Origin: Robertmurraya sp047302285
GTDB lineage: Bacteria; Bacillota; Bacilli; Bacillales; Cytobacillaceae
NCBI RefSeq assembly: GCF_047302285.1
Contig: NZ_CP154845.1
Span: 2,480,001 to 2,544,000 of the forward strand
Direction: 5' to 3'
DNA: 64,000 nt
In this document: positions 25,803-35,027 of the stretch, piece by piece
How the letters are laid out: every line of letters starts with the position of its first letter
Position numbering within the stretch: the first letter of the stretch is position 1
The notes under the pieces: model-generated
What the model was told of the DNA's origin: nothing
What the model saw: only the letters and a program-made list of their open reading frames with translations
Databases searched by the model: none
Program-made: the position numbers and the translations under genes

Positions 25803-25984
25803 TTTTATCTGACTCCTATATTCGCAGAAACGATGAGTTCTTTCTCTCCTCACATCAATTCTGGATAAATTATTATTTAATGATAGTTTATCAGAATTTT
25901 TGATAGATTAAAATATTTATTTACTATTAGTATAAGTAAAACCGAGAATTTGAAGAAAATACTAGGTAAATCAAACCGCGGATA

Positions 25985-25998
25985 TTAAAGCGCTTTCA
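25985..25998 (-). promoter_or_regulatory. cre-like site (CcpA) upstream of mqo
   Basis: On the minus strand TGAAAGCGCTTTAA, one base off the palindromic cre TGAAAGCGCTTTCA. Its distance from the mqo start (about 183 bp) fits carbon catabolite control of a respiratory malate enzyme, but a promoter was not placed. Confidence 0.5.
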
Positions 25999-26169
25999 TT
26001 AATAAGTGCAAATGATGCAATTTTACAACAGTAAATTATTAGACTAGAAAAATATTTATATGTTACACAGATGATGAATTATTTTTTTATTCGAGAAGTA
26101 TGTTTCCTGAACAAACCGTCGATAATAGTGTTGTCTTTGTGGTTGAACTTTAGAGTGTCAAGATGAGGC

Positions 26170-26198
26170 TTGACAAAGTACAACAATGTATTTAATAA
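26170..26198 (+). promoter_or_regulatory. Sigma-A promoter of ahpCF
   Basis: TTGACA at 26170-26175, a 17-nt spacer, then TAATAA at 26193-26198. The 5' UTR would be about 105 nt. Confidence 0.65.
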
Positions 26199-26210
26199 TA
26201 GCACTTTGAA

Positions 26211-26225
26211 TTAGAATAATTATAA
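26211..26225 (+). promoter_or_regulatory. PerR-like operator of ahpCF
   Basis: TTAGAATAATTATAA matches the 15-bp Per box (TTATAATNATTATAA) with one mismatch, just downstream of the expected transcription start. It overlaps a longer inverted repeat with 11-bp arms, ATTATAACCAA...TTGGTTATAAT (26219-26260), which lies wholly in the 5' UTR and could be a second operator or an RNA hairpin. Confidence 0.6.
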
Positions 26226-26309
26226 CCAAATAATGATTTACATAATGAATTGGTTATAATTTGTAACTAATAATCATTCAAAATAATTACATATTGGAGG
26301 AAAATTAAA

Positions 26310-26873
26310 ATGTCTTTAATTGGAAAAGAAGTATTACCATTCACAGCACAAGCGTATCACAACGGAGATTTCATCACAGTAAGCGAAGAAAACTTTAAAG
26401 GGAAATGGAGTGTTGTTTGCTTTTATCCAGCAGATTTCACATTCGTTTGCCCTACTGAGCTTGAAGATCTTCAAAATGAATATGCAACATTAAAGGATCT
26501 TGGCGTTGAAGTATACTCTGTTTCAACAGATACTCATTTCACGCACAAAGCATGGCATGATCATTCTGAAGCGATTGGAAAAATTGAGTACATTATGATT
26601 GGCGATCCGTCTCAAAAAATTTCTCGTAACTTTGAAGTGTTAGATGAAGAAGCAGGTCTTGCTCAACGTGGAACATTCATTATCGATCCAGATGGGATTG
26701 TTCAAACCGTTGAAATCAATGCAGATGGCATCGGTCGTGATGCGAGCACACTTGTGAACAAAATTAAAGCCGCTCAATATGTACGTAACAATCCAGGTGA
26801 AGTTTGCCCAGCTAAATGGCAAGAAGGCGGAGAAACACTTAAACCAAGTCTTGATCTTGTAGGAAAGATTTAA
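26310..26873 (+). CDS. ahpC: Alkyl hydroperoxide reductase peroxiredoxin subunit
   Basis: 187 residues, a typical 2-Cys peroxiredoxin. The peroxidatic cysteine is in DFTFVCPTELEDL (about 47) and the resolving cysteine in GEVCPAKWQEGGETL near the C-terminus; the catalytic Thr is in the same PTEL block. Reduces H2O2 and organic hydroperoxides, and is recycled by AhpF. Strong AGGAG before ATG. Followed by ahpF after 12 bp. Repression by PerR and derepression by peroxide are inferred from the upstream box. Confidence 0.97.
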   Translation: MSLIGKEVLPFTAQAYHNGDFITVSEENFKGKWSVVCFYPADFTFVCPTELEDLQNEYATLKDLGVEVYSVSTDTHFTHKAWHDHSEAIGKIEYIMIGDPSQKISRNFEVLDEEAGLAQRGTFIIDPDGIVQTVEINADGIGRDASTLVNKIKAAQYVRNNPGEVCPAKWQEGGETLKPSLDLVGKI

Positions 26874-26885
26874 GGAGTTTAATCG

Positions 26886-28418
26886 ATGTTATTAGATGCA
26901 GATATAAAAGCACAATTAGCCCAATATCTTCAGATGATGGAGGGAGACATTCTTCTTAAAGTGAGTGCTGGAGATGATCCAGTTTCCCGTGATATGCTCG
27001 CTTTAGTCGATGAATTAGCGACGATGTCTTCCCATATTAAAGTGGAGAAAACAACATTAGAAAGAACCCCTAGCTTTAGTGTGAATCGAATCGGTGAAGA
27101 TTCTGGCATTGTTTTTGCTGGTGTTCCTCTTGGTCATGAATTTACCTCTTTAGTGCTTGCTCTCCTTCAAGTAAGTGGACGAGCTCCTAAAGTGGATCCG
27201 AAAATCATCGATCAAGTGAAGAACATTAAAGGAAGTTATCACTTTGAGTCTTATATTAGCTTAAGCTGCCATAACTGTCCTGATGTTGTTCAGGCACTGA
27301 ATGTGATCGCTGTTTTAAATCCTGGCATCTCCCATTCGATGATTGATGGAGCCGCTTTTAAAGACGAAGTGGACCGTAAAGAGATTATGGCCGTTCCTAC
27401 TGTTTTCCTTAATGGAGAATCATTCGGAAGTGGTCGTATGTCCCTTGAGGAAATCTTAGCGAAAATGGGCAGTGGTCCTGATGCTTCTGAGCTTTCCGAC
27501 AAAGAACCCTATGATGTTCTAGTCGTTGGTGGTGGACCAGCAGGTGCAAGTGCCGCTGTGTATGCCGCACGTAAAGGAATTCGTACTGGTATCGTAGCTG
27601 AACGTTTCGGTGGTCAGATTTTGGATACCCTTGGAATCGAAAATTTTATAAGTGTGAAGTACACCGAAGGCCCTAAGCTTGCGGCAAGTCTCGAAGAGCA
27701 TGTAAAAACACATGAAAACATTGATATTATGAACCTTCAACGTGCGAAGCGTTTGGAGAAAAAGGATCTGATTGAGGTTGAACTTGAAAATGGTGCCGTC
27801 TTAAAAAGTAAAACGGTCATCCTTTCAACAGGTGCCCGCTGGCGTAATGTCGGCGTGCCAGGAGAACTGGAGTTCAAAAATAAAGGTGTCGCCTATTGCC
27901 CACACTGTGACGGTCCGTTATTTGAAGGGAAACATGTAGCCGTAATTGGCGGTGGCAATTCTGGCATCGAAGCTGCGATAGATTTAGCGGGCATTGTGAA
28001 GCATGTCACCGTCATTGAATTTGCTCCAGAACTTAAAGCGGACTCCGTCCTTCAAGAACGATTAAATAGTTTAGCAAATGCAACGGTCATCAAAAATGCT
28101 CAAACGACTGAAATTACGGGAACGGATAAAGTAAACGGAATTTCATATAAAGATCGGGAGACAGGAGAAATTCATCATGTTGAACTTGAGGGTGTCTTCG
28201 TCCAAATCGGTCTAGTTCCGAATACAGAGTGGTTAGATGGCACAATTGAACGCACACGTATGGGTGAAATTGTCGTCGATAAGCACGGCTCATCAAGTAT
28301 TCCTGGTGTATTTGCTGCAGGAGACTGTACAGATAGTGCATATAAACAAATTATTATTTCGATGGGTTCAGGTGCAACTGCCGCATTAGGCGCATTTGAT
28401 TACTTAATTCGGAATTAA
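26886..28418 (+). CDS. ahpF: Alkyl hydroperoxide reductase flavoprotein subunit
   Basis: 510 residues. The N-terminal tandem thioredoxin-fold domain (about 1-195) has the CxxC in SLSCHNCPDVVQ. It joins a thioredoxin-reductase-like half with FAD site VVGGGPAGASAAVYAARKG, the second redox CxxC in YCPHCDGPLFEG, NAD(P)H site VIGGGNSGIEAAIDLAG, and the C-terminal FAD contact GVFAAGDCTDSAYKQ. Transfers electrons from NADH to AhpC. Second gene of ahpCF. Confidence 0.97.
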   Translation: MLLDADIKAQLAQYLQMMEGDILLKVSAGDDPVSRDMLALVDELATMSSHIKVEKTTLERTPSFSVNRIGEDSGIVFAGVPLGHEFTSLVLALLQVSGRAPKVDPKIIDQVKNIKGSYHFESYISLSCHNCPDVVQALNVIAVLNPGISHSMIDGAAFKDEVDRKEIMAVPTVFLNGESFGSGRMSLEEILAKMGSGPDASELSDKEPYDVLVVGGGPAGASAAVYAARKGIRTGIVAERFGGQILDTLGIENFISVKYTEGPKLAASLEEHVKTHENIDIMNLQRAKRLEKKDLIEVELENGAVLKSKTVILSTGARWRNVGVPGELEFKNKGVAYCPHCDGPLFEGKHVAVIGGGNSGIEAAIDLAGIVKHVTVIEFAPELKADSVLQERLNSLANATVIKNAQTTEITGTDKVNGISYKDRETGEIHHVELEGVFVQIGLVPNTEWLDGTIERTRMGEIVVDKHGSSSIPGVFAAGDCTDSAYKQIIISMGSGATAALGAFDYLIRN

Positions 28419-28424
28419 TCAACT

Positions 28425-28460
28425 AGAGGACACCAGCGAAGGTGTCCTCTTCTTTATTTT
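28425..28460 (+). terminator. Terminator of ahpCF
   Basis: AGAGGACACC (28425-28434) pairs with GGTGTCCTCT (28441-28450) around a 6-nt loop, followed by TCTTTATTTT. A 10-bp perfect stem. Confidence 0.9.
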
Positions 28461-28550
28461 GATCGTTGATAAAAGTCTTCCTTAATCTTCTTTTTCCAAT
28501 TTCGGTCCATTCTTTTATCTTTTCTATAATGATAACCAATAGTACGTTAG

Positions 28551-28581
28551 TACAAAAAAACGAGCCGAAGCCCGTTCTTTT
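28551..28581 (-). terminator. Terminator of the iron alcohol dehydrogenase gene
   Basis: ACGGGC-TTCGG-CTCGT-like stem with a seven-T run on the minus strand, 25 bp past the stop. Confidence 0.8.
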
Positions 28582-28603
28582 CAAATAAGTATTGATAGAA
28601 GGA

Positions 28604-29749
28604 TTATAATATTTCCTTAAACATAGAGATGACTTCTTCTTTCGTTGGCTGGAATGGATTCCCTGGCGCACAAGCATCATTTAAAGAATTATCAGCGAGC
28701 TTGTCTAAGTCTACTTCTGTAACACCTAGTTCAAATAGTTTACTTGGAATCCCCACTTCGATTGATAATTGTTTAATTGCTTCGATAACTTCAGTCGCAC
28801 ATTGTTCATCTGTTTTTTCATTTATATCAATACCAATTGCTTTTGCTATGGCTCTGAATTTTCTTGGGTCACGCTTTGCATTTTCCCTTTCTACAATTGG
28901 TAAGAGCATGGCATTACATACACCATGTGGTAAGTCATAGACTCCACCGAGCTGGTGAGCCATTGCATGAACAAAACCAAGTCCTGCATTATTAAAGGCG
29001 ATTCCACCAAGGAACATGACGTATGCCATTTGTTCTCTAGCTTCAATATCATGTCCATTCTTTACTGCTCTTGGGAGATAGTTAAAGACCATTTCTACTG
29101 CTGCCAATGCCGTAGCATCGGTTACCGCATATGCACCTGGCGTTACAATTGCCTCAATGGCATGAGTTAAAGCATCCATCCCTGTAGCTGCGGTTAATTC
29201 CGCTGGTTTATCAACCATTAACTCTGGGTCATTTACCGAAATTGTAACTAGGCTATTTTTATCGACCATGACCATTTTAATTTCTCTTTCTTTATCAGTA
29301 ATAACATAGTTTATTGTAAATTCACTTGAAGTTCCTGCTGTCGTATTAACTGCCACGATTGGCAATGATTTGAATTTTGTTTTCCCTACTCCTTCGTATT
29401 CTCGTAAATCTCCCCCATTGGTTGCATATAAGCCAATCGCTTTTGCTGCATCCTGTGGAGAGCCACCACCAATTGATATGATAAAATCACATTCTTGGGT
29501 TCTTAACACATCATGGCCAGCATACACATTTTCAATTGTCGGATTTGGTTTAACATCGTCAAAAATGAAATATTCAAGCTTAATAGCATCCAATTCTGCT
29601 AACACTTTTCCCGCGATTCCTGATTGGTTCAGATACTTATCCGTAACAACCAGGGCTTTTTTGTACCCCAAATCTTTAACAAGTGGCGCAAGCTCTTTAA
29701 GGCAACCTCTTCCCATTAAATTGGTGCTTGGTACATAATAAATACTCAT
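28604..29749 (-). CDS. Iron-containing alcohol dehydrogenase
   Basis: 381 residues from the ATG at 29749, chosen because GAGGAGG lies 8 nt upstream; the open frame to 29779 would place that site inside the gene. Group III alcohol dehydrogenase: NAD site ISIGGGSPQDAAKAIGL (about 93-109), TTAGTSSE, and metal ligands in GMDALTHAIEA (Asp, His) and HAMAHQLGGVYDLPHG (two His). The closest recognisable relatives are DhaT/Bacillus Mdh/YugK type enzymes reducing aldehydes with NADH. Substrate cannot be set. A Rex-like half-palindrome overlaps its leader (29772-29789). Confidence 0.88.
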   Translation of the reverse strand: MSIYYVPSTNLMGRGCLKELAPLVKDLGYKKALVVTDKYLNQSGIAGKVLAELDAIKLEYFIFDDVKPNPTIENVYAGHDVLRTQECDFIISIGGGSPQDAAKAIGLYATNGGDLREYEGVGKTKFKSLPIVAVNTTAGTSSEFTINYVITDKEREIKMVMVDKNSLVTISVNDPELMVDKPAELTAATGMDALTHAIEAIVTPGAYAVTDATALAAVEMVFNYLPRAVKNGHDIEAREQMAYVMFLGGIAFNNAGLGFVHAMAHQLGGVYDLPHGVCNAMLLPIVERENAKRDPRKFRAIAKAIGIDINEKTDEQCATEVIEAIKQLSIEVGIPSKLFELGVTEVDLDKLADNSLNDACAPGNPFQPTKEEVISMFKEIL

Positions 29750-30110
29750 TTTTTCTTCCTCCTCTAATAGTTTGCTCAATATTTCACAATATAATTGATA
29801 AAAATAAGGAGAAATATACTCCCTAATTTATAGCTATTAATTGATATCATCATAGCACACGTATAGTTTCAAAAAAGGAAATTAAGACAAATGTCATTAT
29901 TTTGTAAATTTTTCCTTAATACAATTTATTGATTTCATTACTTTAGTTAGTTCAAAGAAACTACGAAATCTCTTATTCTTATGATAGAATAGGCTCAAAA
30001 AGAGAAATATTCTTTGTATGTTCAATTATTAATTTTTGGCCAAAACAACTTTTTTAATATAATATTTTAGGTAGAACATTTATTCGTTCGAAATGATAGG
30101 GGGCTCTATA
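29750..30110. other. Divergent intergenic region, alcohol dehydrogenase / RNPP-like regulator
   Basis: AT-rich, about 360 bp. Near the left end TTGCTCAATATTTCACAA (29772-29789) keeps one perfect half of the Rex palindrome and mismatches three defined bases of the other. No peptide gene for the adjacent RNPP-like regulators was found. Confidence 0.4.
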
Positions 30111-30995
30111 ATGGAGTTTATGCCTTTTGGAGAATCTCTGAAGAATATACGAAAAAGAGCTGGTTTAAGTCAAAAAGAACTAGCCTCAGGCATATGTTCT
30201 CAGGCACAAATTAGCAAAATAGAAAAAAATGATGAAATTCCTTCTGCACTCATTCTCAATGAAATTTCGAAAAAGCTCGGTGTGGACATGAATTATTTTT
30301 TCGAAATACAGCAATCACATACATTAGAATTTATTAATCAAATTAAGGATCAAGTTTGGAATTTAAAGAAACAAAAAAAATATAGTGAACTTCAAAAGCT
30401 AATAATAAAAACAAAAAGAAATCCTCTCTTTCAAGATGGAGAAAATTTAAAATTCCTTATCTGGCATGAAGCGATTTGTCTTCATTACGTGCAAAATGAA
30501 TCCAGAGAAGCAGTTAAACTATTAAAAAAGGGACTTCAGATTAATCCATATCAAAAAGATGAATTTTATAAAGAAATTGATATTCAACTCATAAACAGTC
30601 TCGCAGTATTACAAAAGGAATTAAAGATGTATGACGAATCTGAAGCGAATTTCAAGAAAGTGTACAAACTTTTGAAGCATATCCCTAAATTAACAGATAA
30701 CACAATCGAGCTTAGAAGATTATTTGGATTAGCTCAATTATATACGGAAACGGAAAGATTTGAGGAATCGATTAAACTATGCCAAAAAGGCATTAACCTT
30801 TGTGATGAAATGGAAACTTTGTATCTCTTAGGAAATTTTCAATATCAATCCGGTGAAAACCATGCTAAATTGGGTAAAATAAGCAAAGCAAAGCAAGCAT
30901 TTAATAAAGCGTGTCTCATCTATCAACTCCAAGACAATGTATTATATGTTAAGCTAGTGAAAGAAAATGAAATTGAATTATTAGGAGACAATTAG
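30111..30995 (+). CDS. RNPP-like regulator: XRE helix-turn-helix plus TPR (first of pair)
   Basis: 294 residues from ATG 30111 (AGGGGGC site upstream; the frame extends to 30093). Residues 6-65 form an XRE helix-turn-helix (IRKRAGLSQKELASGICSQAQISKIE), the PlcR/NprR version. The rest (about 75-294) is a solenoid of helix pairs, with TPR-like units such as YDESEANFKKVYKLL, FEESIKLCQKGINLC and GKISKAKQAFNKACLIYQ. In this family the TPR part usually binds an imported signalling peptide. It forms a tandem pair, 25 bp before a clear paralogue. No adjacent pro-peptide gene, so the ligand is unknown. Confidence 0.85.
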   Translation: MEFMPFGESLKNIRKRAGLSQKELASGICSQAQISKIEKNDEIPSALILNEISKKLGVDMNYFFEIQQSHTLEFINQIKDQVWNLKKQKKYSELQKLIIKTKRNPLFQDGENLKFLIWHEAICLHYVQNESREAVKLLKKGLQINPYQKDEFYKEIDIQLINSLAVLQKELKMYDESEANFKKVYKLLKHIPKLTDNTIELRRLFGLAQLYTETERFEESIKLCQKGINLCDEMETLYLLGNFQYQSGENHAKLGKISKAKQAFNKACLIYQLQDNVLYVKLVKENEIELLGDN

Positions 30996-31020
30996 TAGAT
31001 TATTTTAAGAGGTGTAAGAT

Positions 31021-31905
31021 TTGAAAGTGTTTAGCCTTGGTCAAGCGATTAAAGAACTTAGACAAGCAGTTGGGTTAAGTCAGAAGGAACTAGCTTCCGG
31101 CATATGTAATCAAGCGCAAATCTCTAATATTGAGAAAAATAATTATAACCCCTCTGCAATGCTTCTAAATCAGATTGCGACAAAATTAGGCGTAGACATG
31201 AATTATTTTTTCGAAATCCAAGAATCGCATAAAGTAGACTATATCGCTGATAGTAAAAAATATATACGTCAATTAATACGAAAGCGAGACTATGTCAATT
31301 TATACCCTACTGTGATTTCTGAGAAAAAACACCCCTATTATCAAGATAAGGAAAACTTACAATTCATTCTGTGGCATGAGGCCATCTGCGTACATTACAT
31401 AGCAAAAGATTCAAATACGGCTCTTGATATCTTAAATGAGGCACTACGAATAACCCATGATAAATTCTATTTTACTGAACAGGAAATTGAAATATTAAAT
31501 AGTATTGCGGCAATTAAAAGAGAAACTGGTTTGTATGAAGAAGCTGAGCAAATGTTCAGAGAGGCTTTAGATAAAATAAAAGAGGTACCAAAATTAAGCA
31601 GTGCTGCCATTGAAATCAGACTTTTATTCGGATTGTCTCAATTACTAACAGATATTGAAAAGTTCGAAGAGTCGCTAACCTATTGTGAAAAAGGGATAAA
31701 ACTCTGTAATAAATCAGAAACTCTCTATATATTTGGTGAATTCCTCTATCAGCGTGGGGAGAATCTTGCAAGACTAGGAAAATATAATGAAGCAAGGCAA
31801 TCATTGGAACAGTCTATAAAAGTATTTGAGATGCAAAATAATACTGTATTAATACAAAGTGTAAAGGAAAACCAAGACCGCTTGCTTGCTGATGAACCAA
31901 AATAA
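31021..31905 (+). CDS. RNPP-like regulator: XRE helix-turn-helix plus TPR (second of pair)
   Basis: 294 residues starting at TTG 31021 after AAGAGGTG. Same architecture as the upstream gene: helix-turn-helix LRQAVGLSQKELASGICNQAQISNIE, then TPR-like pairs (YEEAEQMFREALDKI, FEESLTYCEKGIKLC, YNEARQSLEQSIKVFE). The stretch GVDMNYFFEIQ is identical in both, as is much of the recognition helix, so the two may bind similar operators, whereas their TPR domains have diverged more. Likely co-transcribed, ending in the terminator at 31918. Confidence 0.85.
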   Translation: MKVFSLGQAIKELRQAVGLSQKELASGICNQAQISNIEKNNYNPSAMLLNQIATKLGVDMNYFFEIQESHKVDYIADSKKYIRQLIRKRDYVNLYPTVISEKKHPYYQDKENLQFILWHEAICVHYIAKDSNTALDILNEALRITHDKFYFTEQEIEILNSIAAIKRETGLYEEAEQMFREALDKIKEVPKLSSAAIEIRLLFGLSQLLTDIEKFEESLTYCEKGIKLCNKSETLYIFGEFLYQRGENLARLGKYNEARQSLEQSIKVFEMQNNTVLIQSVKENQDRLLADEPK

Positions 31906-31915
31906 TTCACAACAA

Positions 31916-31956
31916 AGAGGATAGGCCGGATTCAAGTATCCAGTCTATCCTTTTTC
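31916..31956. terminator. Terminator between the RNPP-like pair and the TPR gene
   Basis: AGGATAG...CTATCCT with a nested GGAT/ATCC helix, followed by TTTTTCTTTT on the plus strand. The minus-strand gene ends just beyond it. Confidence 0.85.
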
Positions 31957-31959
31957 TTT

Positions 31960-34104
31960 TCAACTTTCGGTTTGTACAAAGCTTCCCATATTTAGCCATT
32001 CAAATTGACGATGTCGAATTTGGAACAAAATCATTGGATCATAGAATTTTTCCGGATTGGATTTAAGGGACTGCAGCTCTTGTTCGTATTGTTCCTTGCC
32101 ATTTTCCATTTGCTCAACAGTCGTCTGCAACACATGAATTGGATTTTGAAAGAACATGGCAATATCCCGATCCAACGAACGTTCAAATATTTCTAGCTGT
32201 TGTAAAAATCGGTTTACAATAATTTTTGGTACTTCTTGAAAATCTTCATTTTCAATATGCTTTTTATATTGGTTTGCTAAAAACCCTTTGTTTTGAGAAA
32301 GTCCACCTAATAGCTTACCAGCACTTTTTAGTAAAAATTGCGATGGAGTGAATCGCAAAAAGAAATTTTCTCTCTCATATGCGACAAAATTTGTCATCCG
32401 CTCCATGTCACGCTTCCAATCATTAAGGACTTGAAAATCACATTCCATTTTCAGTAATTCTTCCCCTACTAATTGGTTCAATCCATCTGTCATCTCTTCC
32501 AAAAATTTCTTGCTCTCAATAAATTCAAGTTCTGATTTCTTCACCCAGCTCTGAAACTTCTTTTTGAATAAAGGCTGAACTGTCTCATACAAATATTGCT
32601 GCACTCTTTCGTTCATTGCATCATTGATATCGATATGGAGCTTCTTAAAGTCGCTTTCTTCCGTCACCAAGTCTGAGCAACTCTTTAAAATTTCCGGTAT
32701 CTTAGACTGAAGTGTTTCTTTTATGTCCTCTTTATTCATCGCAAATGACTTCTTAATCACTTTATTTTTACCAAATTTCAGGTCATCCAGTTGATGAACA
32801 GCTCCATTTAACTTTGAAAGGATTTCTTTATGCCAATTAATATTGTTTTGTAGCTGTTGTTTTTGCTCTTCCTTCTTTTCTAATAACTTATCCAACAATT
32901 TACGAATGAATTGTAATAAGATTTCATAACGTTCTACTTCATCAAAGTCCTGTAAAAACTTCTTAACATCGTCTTCCTTTTCGAATTGTAACGTTCTTCC
33001 ATTCCACTGGAGTAGTTCGGACATGGTGATGGATTCTTCTTCACCCCAATAGATAATATCAAATAGAAGCTTTACGCTCTCTTCCATCGAACTAGTAGAA
33101 ACTGGTTCACGACTAATATAGGATTCCGCTGTCTCAACCATTTCCCTATCTAAAGATGAAGGGAAATAATCATTCCATGCTAATATTCCCCCATATACAA
33201 GTGGAATATCTCCAGAATCTGCGACTCTTAGCCAATTTTCGAAAAAATTCGGAATAAGGTTTTCGATGTCTTTAATTAAGTATTTACCATTAATCAAGGA
33301 AAAGAAAACTTCTCGGAATAGCTGCTTCGTTTCATGCCACTCTTCCTGTTCTCCCACTTCCATTTGATTAAATAGGTGATTTACACTGCTTACCCAGACT
33401 AAAAATTCACCATTGATCTCATACCTTTTCCATAAAGAAGAAAGTAATTGTTCGAAATGAATTTGATTAAATCCTTTTAAAACGAGTAAGCTATCCTCAA
33501 AATATTCTGGTTGTAAATCTTTCGTATGACCCTCAACGACATACGAATTTAACATTGAAAACCATTGAACTGACTTTTGCCTCTTCCCCTCTTGAACGGC
33601 TAGTTCAACAGCACTCTTCCAATCCTGATTCTCTTCATAAAATCCTCTGGCAATTTCCGTCACTTCAGGATAATCTGGATTGATTGAAACAACCCATTTT
33701 ATAATATGATCTGCCTTTTCCAGATTACCAAGCTTTGTATATAGAGAAAATAGCTGTAAGCCGATTTCTGAATTGAGAACGAGAGAATCTGTCACGATCG
33801 ACGTATAGAGCTTTTCTCCCTCTGAATATAAGCCTAGCTCAACATAGGCATCCGCCATATTTTTTTTTGCCCAAGAGGTTAACTCATGATTAACATTTTC
33901 CCATTTATAAATGGCCGCTTCAAAATCTTTATAATGATAATAAAGTTCCCCTTGTGCATAGCGAATATCCGATAATTCAGGTGTCTCCTTCTGTTGTTCT
34001 TCCATCAAAAGCTCGCCTAGAACTTCCATGGGGTTTTCATATTTATATTCACTTAGAAATTGTTCAAAGTATTGCTTGCTCTTTAACATATCTTCTAAAC
34101 TCAT
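31960..34104 (-). CDS. Large TPR / coiled-coil protein of unknown function
   Basis: 714 residues, no signal peptide and no membrane segment. Residues about 1-200 carry TPR-like helix pairs (YAQGELYYHYKDFEAAIYKWE, NMADAYVELGLYSEGEKLY, LFSLYTKLGNLEKADHIIKWVVSINPDYPE). The middle is helical. About 395-450 is a strong coiled coil (LDKLLEKKEEQKQQLQNNINWHK). The C-terminal third is a helical region rich in acidic and aromatic residues. No catalytic motif is visible. Start ATG 34104, with a GGAGG-like site upstream. Monocistronic, convergent with the RNPP-like pair. I do not recognise a named family. Confidence 0.6.
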   Translation of the reverse strand: MSLEDMLKSKQYFEQFLSEYKYENPMEVLGELLMEEQQKETPELSDIRYAQGELYYHYKDFEAAIYKWENVNHELTSWAKKNMADAYVELGLYSEGEKLYTSIVTDSLVLNSEIGLQLFSLYTKLGNLEKADHIIKWVVSINPDYPEVTEIARGFYEENQDWKSAVELAVQEGKRQKSVQWFSMLNSYVVEGHTKDLQPEYFEDSLLVLKGFNQIHFEQLLSSLWKRYEINGEFLVWVSSVNHLFNQMEVGEQEEWHETKQLFREVFFSLINGKYLIKDIENLIPNFFENWLRVADSGDIPLVYGGILAWNDYFPSSLDREMVETAESYISREPVSTSSMEESVKLLFDIIYWGEEESITMSELLQWNGRTLQFEKEDDVKKFLQDFDEVERYEILLQFIRKLLDKLLEKKEEQKQQLQNNINWHKEILSKLNGAVHQLDDLKFGKNKVIKKSFAMNKEDIKETLQSKIPEILKSCSDLVTEESDFKKLHIDINDAMNERVQQYLYETVQPLFKKKFQSWVKKSELEFIESKKFLEEMTDGLNQLVGEELLKMECDFQVLNDWKRDMERMTNFVAYERENFFLRFTPSQFLLKSAGKLLGGLSQNKGFLANQYKKHIENEDFQEVPKIIVNRFLQQLEIFERSLDRDIAMFFQNPIHVLQTTVEQMENGKEQYEQELQSLKSNPEKFYDPMILFQIRHRQFEWLNMGSFVQTES

Positions 34105-34484
34105 AGCATCCTCCGAAGAATGTATTTTTTTATAACAAAGTCAATTGACTCGAATGTTTAAGACTATTCCTTACTCTACCATGATATTTTGGCAAAGGAC
34201 TATATGAGAAAAGTAGCGTTCTCGCTTTCGACTTTGTGAGTATTTCTAGGTCTATTTGCTTGTTTTAAATGTACAAACCAGGCAAAAAGAACATTTTTGG
34301 AACTTTCTACCTCCTTTCTATAAAAATTGTCTCCATTATGACTATATGTCGGGTCATTTGTCATATTTCTATTGAAAGTGAAATCTTTTTTATCAAAATA
34401 AGAAGAAATGTCATCCTCCTGTTCTTAAAAATGAAGGACTGGCTATGTTAAAGTTAGTAGGTCGTGAAAAAAGGAGGTAGCAGC
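34105..34484. other. Divergent intergenic region, TPR gene / SleB-like gene
   Basis: AT-rich, 380 bp. The TPR gene's promoter and the hydrolase promoter must lie here; I could not place either. Open frames here lack a ribosome binding site. Confidence 0.4.
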
Positions 34485-35018
34485 ATGAATAACATCTATA
34501 AGAAGCTTGTAGCAGCAACTGTTGCTACTCTTGTATTTATTGGAACTCAAAGTGGCGTTACATTTGCGAAGGAACCGGATGCTCCAGCATTCGAAAATCC
34601 TGATAAACCAGTTAATGAAGAGATTTTAAAAGAAACATTCGGAAAACAAATTTCTCCTGAAGATAAGGACTTGCTTGCTCGCTTAGTCGAAGCTGAAGCA
34701 AAAGGCGAATCGTATGAAGGCAAGGTTGCTGTCGCTACAGTCGTATTAAATCGAGTCGATTCAAGTGAATTCCCAGACAGTATTTCGGATGTCATTTATG
34801 AAAAGGTTGGCAATGCTTACGCTTTTTCTCCTGTTCAAAATAGTGAGATTGACAAGCCAGCATCAGAAGAAGCGATAAAATCAGTTGAAGAAGCTACAAC
34901 AAGCTCAGACCGTTTAAACAATGCAATTTATTTTTATAATCCAGATATTGCTACGGATGACTGGATTCGTTCCCGTCAAATTGTCAAAACGATTGATAAT
35001 CATGTTTTCGCATTATAA
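34485..35018 (+). CDS. Secreted cell-wall hydrolase, SleB/Hydrolase_2 domain
   Basis: 177 residues from ATG 34485 (AAAGGAGGT 6 nt upstream; the frame starts at 34464). Signal peptide at 1-26 (ATVATLVFIGTQSGVTFAKE, cleavage after VTFA). A proline-rich linker follows, then the Hydrolase_2 catalytic domain (about 68-177): LLARLVEAEAKGESYEGKVAVATVVLNRV with the catalytic Glu, AFSPVQN, and a C-terminal IRSRQIVKTIDNHVFAL. It lacks the N-terminal peptidoglycan-binding repeat of true SleB, so a role in vegetative wall or spore peptidoglycan turnover is open. Confidence 0.85.
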   Translation: MNNIYKKLVAATVATLVFIGTQSGVTFAKEPDAPAFENPDKPVNEEILKETFGKQISPEDKDLLARLVEAEAKGESYEGKVAVATVVLNRVDSSEFPDSISDVIYEKVGNAYAFSPVQNSEIDKPASEEAIKSVEEATTSSDRLNNAIYFYNPDIATDDWIRSRQIVKTIDNHVFAL

Positions 35019-35027
35019 ATATTTTCT

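Larger units (their letters stand above)
25803..26309. other. Divergent control region of mqo and ahpC
   Basis: About 500 bp of AT-rich sequence. It holds a cre-like site (25985-25998), the ahpC promoter (26170-26198), a Per-box-like element (26211-26225) and a long palindrome (26219-26260). Between 26000 and 26160 I see nothing further. Confidence 0.6.

Noticed and set aside
30993..31020. A PapR-like peptide gene between the two RNPP-like regulators
   Set aside because: The gap is 25 bp and contains only the second gene's ribosome binding site.
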